Made by a program: the position numbers and the translations under genes
NCBI GenBank assembly: GCA_034423115.1
Contig: DAOUJD010000044.1
Location: forward strand, 124,001-188,000
From: Bin87 sp034423115
GTDB taxonomy: Bacteria; Chloroflexota; Dehalococcoidia; Lucifugimonadales; UBA3495
Reading direction: 5' to 3'
DNA: 64,000 bases
Shown here: in pieces, positions 59,174 through 64,000 of the stretch
Position numbering within the stretch: the stretch's first letter is position 1
How the letters are laid out: the number at the start of each line of letters is the position of its first letter
Notes under the pieces: model-generated
Databases searched by the model: none
Told to the model about the DNA's origin: nothing
Seen by the model: only the letters and a program-made list of their open reading frames with translations

Positions 59174-61604
59174 CGGTCGCCAGCTCCGGTTCCGGCGAGT
59201 TCGACGTCGACTCCGATTCCACCGTGGGAGGGTCGCCCTTCCACTTGCAAACCGAACACGTCACCTTGCCCCGCGCCGCCGCAACCAACATCCCGTTGCA
59301 TTGCGGACACGGCGTCGGCAAGGGTTGCGTGTTCACCAGGAAATCGCATTTCGGATAGTTGGCGCATCCCCAGAACGGCCGCCCCGATTTTCGAGAGCGT
59401 CGTTCCACCAGGTCGCCGCCACACTTGGGACAGGGCACCCCGCTGCTCTTCACGATGTTCCGCCGGTTGTCGCACGGGTTGTCCTCGGCGTTGTAGCCCG
59501 TGCAAGCGAGGAACCGCCCGTAGCGACCCGTCTTGATCACCATGGGCCGTTCGCATTTCTCGCAGATCTCGTCCGTCTCCTCGTCCGCGGGCCGGTCCGC
59601 GTTGTTCCGCATGTTCCGCGTGTTCTGACATGCCGGATATGCCGTGCAAGCCAGGAACCGCCCGAAACGGCCCATCATCATGGTCATCGGCGCGCCGCAC
59701 TTCTCGCACGACGGAGAGAATGCCTTTTCAGCCTCCGTAACGGCTTGGTGGAACGGCCCGTAGAATTCCCGCAGCATGGGCACCCAATCAAGATCGCCCT
59801 GCGCCACGCTGTCCAGGTCCTCCTCCATCCGCGCCGTGAAGTTCATGTCCATCACGTCGGAGAAGTGTTCCTTCAACAGGTCCGTGACCGTACAACCCAA
59901 CTCCGTGGGTAACAGCCTCCGCTGCTCCCGCTCCACGTATTCTCGCTCCACCAATGTCGCGATGGTCGGCGCGTAGGTGCTGGGCCGCCCGATGCCCTTG
60001 TCTTCCATCTCCTTGATCAGGGTGGCTTCGGTGAACCTCGGCGGTGGCTGCGTGAAATGCTGGTTCGCTTTCAGTTCCTGGTTGACCAGACCGTCGCCGG
60101 CTGCCAACTCTGGCAGCGCGCCCTCCTCGCCATCGCCGGAATCGTCCCTGCCCTCCATGTACACCGCGCGGAACCCCGGGAACTTCAGCACCGATCCCGT
60201 CGCCCGGAACCGGAACACGCTGTCCGACGGTGCCGCGCAATTCGCGTCGATCTCCACAGTAGTCGCTTCCAGCAGCGCGTCCGCCATCTGGCTCGCCACC
60301 ATCCGTTCCCAGATCAGCGTGTACAGTCGCAACTGGTCGCGGTCCAGGTGCGCCGCCATTGCCTGCGGCGTCCGTCCGATGGATGTGGGACGTATCGCTT
60401 CGTGCGCTTCCTGCGCGTTCTTGCTTCGCGTCCGGTAGCTGCGCGGCTTGTCCGGCACATACTCCTTGCCGAACCGCTGTCGCACGTAGTCCCGGGTCTC
60501 CCGCACCGCCGTCTCGGCCACGTTCACGCTGTCGGTGCGCATGTAGGTGATCAGGCCCATGGATCCTTCGGTTCCAACGTTGAGCCCTTCGTACAACTGT
60601 TGCGCCAACGCCATCGTCCGCTGCGCCGTGAACCGCAGCTTGCGGCCCGCCTCCTGCTGCAACGTGCTGGTGATGAACGGAGGCGACGGACGCTGCCGCC
60701 TCGGCTTTTTCTCCACCTTGTCCACGGCGTAGGACGCGTCCTTCAACTCCGATTCCAGGCTCCGCGCCGACTCCTCATTGGGAATCGACATCTTCCGCCG
60801 CGCGCCCTTCCGTGAGTGCAGCGTGGCCGTGAAGATGTTGGCATTCGCCGGCGGATCGGTGTCCTTGAACAGGTCCGCCTCCAGCGACCACCACTCCTCC
60901 GGCACGAACGCAGCGATCTCCCGCTCCCGCTCCACTATCATCCGCAACGCGACTGATTGCACTCGCCCCGCCGACAATCCCAGTTGCACCTTCAACCACA
61001 GCAGCGGGCTTATCTCATACCCCACCAGCCGGTCCAGTATGCGCCGGGCCTGCTGCGCGTTCACCAACTCCATGTCGATCTCGCGGGGATGCTCAAACGC
61101 TTCTTCCACCGCCTGCTTGGTGATCTCGTGGAACACCACGCGCTTCGGCAGTTTCGCGTTCTTGTCCCATCCCGCCGCCGCTTGGAGGTGCCATGATATG
61201 GCTTCACCCTCCCGGTCCGGGTCGGTTGCCAGGAATATCTCGGACGCTTTGGCCCCCGCCTCTTTGAGACCTTTCACCAAGTCGCGCTTGTCCTTCATCG
61301 TCAGGTACTTCGGCGCGAACTCTTCCTCTGTGTTCACTCCGATGGTCGATTTGGGCAGATCTCGCACGTGCCCCATCGATGCGGCCACCACGTACTTGTT
61401 GCCCAGGATCTGGCCCACCGTCCTGGCTTTCGCCGGGGATTCGACAATCACCAACCGCTTGCCCGCGGCCGATGGCACGCCGGACTTGGCTCGCGTTGCT
61501 CCCGTCTTTGCTTTGCTGCCGGACCGGGCGGCCGCTTTGGCGCCCTTGGATCTGGCGGACGTTTTTCCGGTGGTCTTTTTGCTTGTACCGGTCTTGGGCG
61601 GCAT
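59163..61604 (-). CDS. topA: DNA topoisomerase I
   Basis: An 813-residue type IA topoisomerase that relaxes negative supercoils. A basic Lys/Ala/Ser-rich extension of about 48 residues comes before the Toprim domain (KRLVIVESPAKARTVGQILG, TDPDREGEAISWHL). The active-site tyrosine is in GLITYMRTDSVNV. The C-terminus has a run of three to four zinc-ribbon modules such as CEKCGAPMTMMMGRFGRFLAC, seen in parts CEKCGAPM and CPQCNGMLV. It lies between dprA and xerD, a common bacterial order. Confidence 0.95.
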   Translation of the reverse strand: MPPKTGTSKKTTGKTSARSKGAKAAARSGSKAKTGATRAKSGVPSAAGKRLVIVESPAKARTVGQILGNKYVVAASMGHVRDLPKSTIGVNTEEEFAPKYLTMKDKRDLVKGLKEAGAKASEIFLATDPDREGEAISWHLQAAAGWDKNAKLPKRVVFHEITKQAVEEAFEHPREIDMELVNAQQARRILDRLVGYEISPLLWLKVQLGLSAGRVQSVALRMIVEREREIAAFVPEEWWSLEADLFKDTDPPANANIFTATLHSRKGARRKMSIPNEESARSLESELKDASYAVDKVEKKPRRQRPSPPFITSTLQQEAGRKLRFTAQRTMALAQQLYEGLNVGTEGSMGLITYMRTDSVNVAETAVRETRDYVRQRFGKEYVPDKPRSYRTRSKNAQEAHEAIRPTSIGRTPQAMAAHLDRDQLRLYTLIWERMVASQMADALLEATTVEIDANCAAPSDSVFRFRATGSVLKFPGFRAVYMEGRDDSGDGEEGALPELAAGDGLVNQELKANQHFTQPPPRFTEATLIKEMEDKGIGRPSTYAPTIATLVEREYVEREQRRLLPTELGCTVTDLLKEHFSDVMDMNFTARMEEDLDSVAQGDLDWVPMLREFYGPFHQAVTEAEKAFSPSCEKCGAPMTMMMGRFGRFLACTAYPACQNTRNMRNNADRPADEETDEICEKCERPMVIKTGRYGRFLACTGYNAEDNPCDNRRNIVKSSGVPCPKCGGDLVERRSRKSGRPFWGCANYPKCDFLVNTQPLPTPCPQCNGMLVAAARGKVTCSVCKWKGDPPTVESESTSNSPEPELATVGD

Positions 61605-61640
61605 CGGGTGGGTCTTTCTCCAGTTTGTTTCGTTTTTGGC

Positions 61641-62849
61641 TCAGGCCAGTTGGTAATGCATCATACCAGCCTGCACAACTAGTCCCTTTATTTCCAGCAT
61701 TGTCAAAAGACCGCTGATTTCCGTAATTGGACGGTCTGCCAACCTGGCTAAGTCGTCGATATGCGCCGGTTCGCTGGTGATATGCTGCAACAGATTCAAC
61801 TCGTCGGGGTCATCCGTAGTCGGAGATGGTGTAACCCCTGCGGCCTTTAGGCCGTGGTCAACGTATGCTCGTTCGCCGACCTCGTTGCTGACCGTATCGC
61901 CGGGGCTGGGCCGTGCCGCGTCGGGATCATCCAGCGACAGAGGAATCTGGCGCACCGCCGTGTCCAGCCCGATCTCCTCTAATATATCACTAACGCCACA
62001 TACTAGCTTGGCGCCTTCCCTGATCAATCTGTTGGTCAATTTGCTGGCATCGGAGTACACGCTGCCCGGTACACAGAAAATCTCACGGTTCTGCTCCAAC
62101 GCATGATAAACCGTCCACCGGGTCCCGCTCGTCTCGCTGGCCTCTGTGATCAACGTCCCCAGCGTCATTCCGCTGATGATCCGGTTGCGCCTGGGAAAGT
62201 TCGACGCCTCCGGTCTTGTGCCCAACGCGAATTCGCTGACCAACGCTCCGCCCTCGCCCACGATCCGCTCCGCCAGTCGACGGTTTTCCCTGGGATAAAC
62301 GGTATCCAACCCGTTCCCCAGCACCGCTATCGTCCGGCCCCCCGCGTCCAGCGTCGCCTTGTGCGCCCGCGCGTCGATACCCAGTGCCAGCCCGCTGACC
62401 ACGGTCACGCCCCGCGCTGCCAACTCACCACACAACTCTGCGGTCACCCGGTATCCGTACTCCGTAGGCCTGCGTGTGCCTACCACTGCCACCGATGTTT
62501 CGTCATCAGGATGGAGCGTGCCCCGGCAGTACAACACGGGCGGAGCGTCCGCGATCTCCTTCAAACGGCGCGGATACTCCTCGTCGTGCCACGTCAATGC
62601 TGTAACCCCACACCTCGCCAACCGCTCTACTTCCCGTTCAGGGTCGATTTTCTCGCGACCTTCCACTATGGCTTTGACGACACCCCCACCGATGCCCGCC
62701 GCGCGCAGTTCCCGTTGAGAGGCCTTCCACGCCGATCCCAGGTCGCCGTCGAAATGCGTTTCCAACAACCGGAATCGCGCGGCGCCCAGACCCGGCGTCT
62801 GGCTCAACGCTATCCAGCATCCCAAAGAAAATGTGGCGCTCGTAATCAC
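61641..62849 (-). CDS. dprA: DNA-processing protein DprA
   Basis: A 402-residue DprA, which loads RecA on incoming single-stranded DNA. The Rossmann-like core has SVAVVGTRRPTEYGYRV, VVSGLALGIDARAHKATLDAGG, TIAVLGNGLDTVYPREN and FPRRNRIISGM. A C-terminal winged-helix domain follows (LNLLQHITSEPAHIDDLARL). GTG 62849 is preferred; a TAGAAT box lies only eight bases upstream, so the mRNA may be leaderless. The frame is open to 62966 without similarity. Confidence 0.93.
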   Translation of the reverse strand: MITSATFSLGCWIALSQTPGLGAARFRLLETHFDGDLGSAWKASQRELRAAGIGGGVVKAIVEGREKIDPEREVERLARCGVTALTWHDEEYPRRLKEIADAPPVLYCRGTLHPDDETSVAVVGTRRPTEYGYRVTAELCGELAARGVTVVSGLALGIDARAHKATLDAGGRTIAVLGNGLDTVYPRENRRLAERIVGEGGALVSEFALGTRPEASNFPRRNRIISGMTLGTLITEASETSGTRWTVYHALEQNREIFCVPGSVYSDASKLTNRLIREGAKLVCGVSDILEEIGLDTAVRQIPLSLDDPDAARPSPGDTVSNEVGERAYVDHGLKAAGVTPSPTTDDPDELNLLQHITSEPAHIDDLARLADRPITEISGLLTMLEIKGLVVQAGMMHYQLA

Positions 62850-62856
62850 GGCGGGG

Positions 62857-62862
62857 ATTCTA
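62857..62862 (-). promoter_or_regulatory. Possible -10 box of dprA
   Basis: TAGAAT on the minus strand, eight bases before the GTG start; TTGTTT about 18 bases further upstream may be the -35. A transcript would start close to the GTG. Confidence 0.4.
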
Positions 62863-63090
62863 TCACAGCGCAAATTTTCCAAACAACGCGCAAATGTCAC
62901 CAATTCCGTGCTGACCTCAACTGCCCGGCCCATCTCCCTGGCCCGCTCATCCCGAGCCCATTGCAAAGTGAGCCCACCAAAACCGAACGCCCCTCAATGC
63001 CGCACATCCTTCAATACCCAGATCCAAAATCCCGTTCATCCCGACCGTCGGTGTCAAACTGTAGCGTTGCAATTTAGGTGGTTTCTCCCT

Positions 63091-63118
63091 GTAGGGGCGA
63101 ATAATTATTCGCCCCTAC
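63091..63118. repeat. Perfect palindrome gtaggggcgaat/attcgcccctac
   Basis: 28 bases forming a perfect 12-base-pair stem around aatt. A degenerate copy serves as the clpX terminator at 53436. Here no T run follows on either strand. Confidence 0.7.
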
Positions 63119-63184
63119 CCGCACCAACTGCGGCGTTTACCGAAATCAAACCACCCAAAAACGGAACCCTACCGATGGCAACAC

Positions 63185-63323
63185 GGCCTTTTCAAAGTCG
63201 CCACACGTCCCCCTCATGGTGCGGAACGGCCGCCTCCGGCGGGAGCCTGTCGAACCACGAGCGCGTCCTTCGACAAGCTCAGGACGAGCGGGTGGACTTC
63301 AATCGCACAACTTCGGAAAGGCC
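63185..63323. mobile_element. MITE-like element, copy B
   Basis: About 139 bases with inverted ends ggccttttcaaagt and acttcggaaaggcc, and the same interior order as copy A at 11980 (caaagtcgccacacgtccc, ctcatggtgcgg, gagcctgtcgaaccacgagc, ccttcgacaagctc, then atttcaatcgcacaactt-like end). It is about 21 bases shorter than copy A, missing one repeat unit. Confidence 0.6.
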
Positions 63324-63557
63324 CTGAGATGGCAAACCTGCCGCTTGACAAATACGAACACATGACCCCATAATGAAATCACTCGAGTAAGAACATCCTA
63401 TCCAGCCCTGCCCAGAGGTGAACCCGGTCGTACACGGCCAACCCGTCAGAATTCAAATCGCAAAACCGTCTCCGCCAGGACCAGTACCGAACAATTCTTA
63501 CCCGGCGTGGTTGCAACGGGGCCAGCGTCAATCCACACGCTGGGCGTACCGCGCAGT

Positions 63558-63595
63558 CCCCTCTCCCCTGGCGGGAGAGGGCTAGGGTGAGGGGG
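63558..63595. repeat. REP-like hairpin repeat, copy 4
   Basis: Same hairpin ccctctccc...gggagaggg with tail ctagggtgaggggg; one base differs in the tail from the other three copies. It is followed by attttt. Confidence 0.8.
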
Positions 63596-63981
63596 ATTTT
63601 TCCCGACCCACGCGCTGTCTGCCAATTTGAGTGGTCAAAAAACCTTAGCTAATCGAAACAACCAACTTTCCCAAAAACCGCTTGAAAGGCCACGTTCCAA
63701 ACTCGCCCTCCAGGAGCCCGCCATCTAGGTCGGCCTCGCGCTTGCTTGCCACCGGGCGTACTTGCTACCGGTCGGAGAGGTCTGTCGCGAGCGTAGCCCG
63801 GGACCAGGCATGCGCATGTATCCGCGCCCGCCAATGGCATAACCCTGGCTTGGGCATCGTCCTCAAACCCCAATAACATCCATTCGGTGGATCGCTGCCA
63901 GGCGAATCTCCGCCTTGCCCGGCTATGCGTGGTCGGCTAGTATTACCACCATCTCCACCCCTGCAACACACGGAGGTTACG

Positions 63982-64000
63982 ATGCGGTACGACTATATCG
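63982..64000 (+). CDS. Start of a gene cut by the window end
   Basis: An ATG at 63982 follows CGGAGG (63971-63976) with five bases between, a strong initiation site. Only six codons (MRYDYI) are inside the window. The product cannot be named; amidohydrolases of this lineage can begin in a similar way, but that is a guess. Confidence 0.5.

Larger units (their letters stand above)
62850..63981. other. Gene-free region at the right end
   Basis: More than 1.1 kb without a gene I can support. It holds the dprA promoter, the palindrome at 63091, MITE-like copy B at 63185-63323 and REP-like copy 4 at 63558. Short open frames, such as 63649-63879 on the minus strand, lack recognisable features. Between repeats I see nothing else. 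Confidence 0.5.

Noticed and set aside
63649..63879. 76-codon minus-strand frame in the right-hand gene-free region
   Set aside because: No ribosome site and no recognisable motif. It may be repeat-derived but I cannot show that.
1..64000. CRISPR arrays, rRNA and tRNA genes, prophage blocks
   Set aside because: No regularly spaced direct repeats, no rRNA-like stretches, no tRNA-like TTCGA arms with CCA ends in the gaps I read, and no phage structural genes. A tRNA search program could still find one I missed.

Overview
The window is a GC-rich bacterial chromosome segment with no rRNA or tRNA gene that I could see. Its content points to Chloroflexota, most likely a SAR202-like or other Dehalococcoidia-related lineage; this is an inference from the gene set. 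The hints are a reduced division cluster (rsmH-ftsA-ftsZ without mraZ, ftsI or mur genes), a B12-dependent class II ribonucleotide reductase next to nrdR, several VOC-fold enzymes, a luciferase-like monooxygenase, MmgE/PrpD, DUF1800 and NHL-repeat proteins, and an RND pump with no outer-membrane channel gene.

Layout. 1-2624: a trp segment in which two VOC genes separate trpE (cut by the window edge) from trpG. 2661-11617: an AlkD-like repair protein, PrpD, a retropepsin-like protein with its small partner, an NHL protein, an acyl-CoA dehydrogenase, and a close-packed minus-strand run of DUF1800, two paralogous helical proteins and an uncharacterised enzyme-like protein. 12582-17044: three MFS exporters. 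17056-30046: a flavin monooxygenase, an RND permease with a very long lipoprotein adaptor, sucCD, a MATE exporter and a VOC cluster. 30155-39208: a NYN nuclease, glutamate dehydrogenase, a six-gene minus-strand operon (pdxA, helical paralogue, proC, YggT, P-loop kinase, pepA), and a Panacea-domain gene converging on a small gene. 39286-48548: nrdJ with an intein, nrdR, ftsZ, ftsA and rsmH. 49097-53415: tig, clpP, clpP, clpX. 53558-62849: a PurN-like formyltransferase, xseB-xseA, efp, aroQ, xerD, topA and dprA. 62850-63981 has no gene I can support; the window ends on the first codons of another gene.

How the genes fit together. Housekeeping blocks are conventional: tig-clpP-clpP-clpX for protein quality control, dprA-topA-xerD for DNA processing and chromosome resolution, and nrdR-nrdJ for deoxynucleotide supply beside ftsAZ. 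Between them lie short accessory genes and dispersed repeats: four copies of a REP-like hairpin at gene ends, two families of short elements with terminal inverted repeats (MITE-like), and several palindromes acting as, or resembling, terminators.

Most notable points: two adjacent MFS genes that share an unusual GAGG-N7-ATT initiation region; a possible 19-codon Arg/Tyr-rich leader peptide coupled to the third MFS gene; the intein placed directly before the catalytic cysteine of NrdJ; an EF-P whose tip loop lacks the usual PGKG; and a compact module of two paralogous HEPN-like proteins plus an uncharacterised protein.
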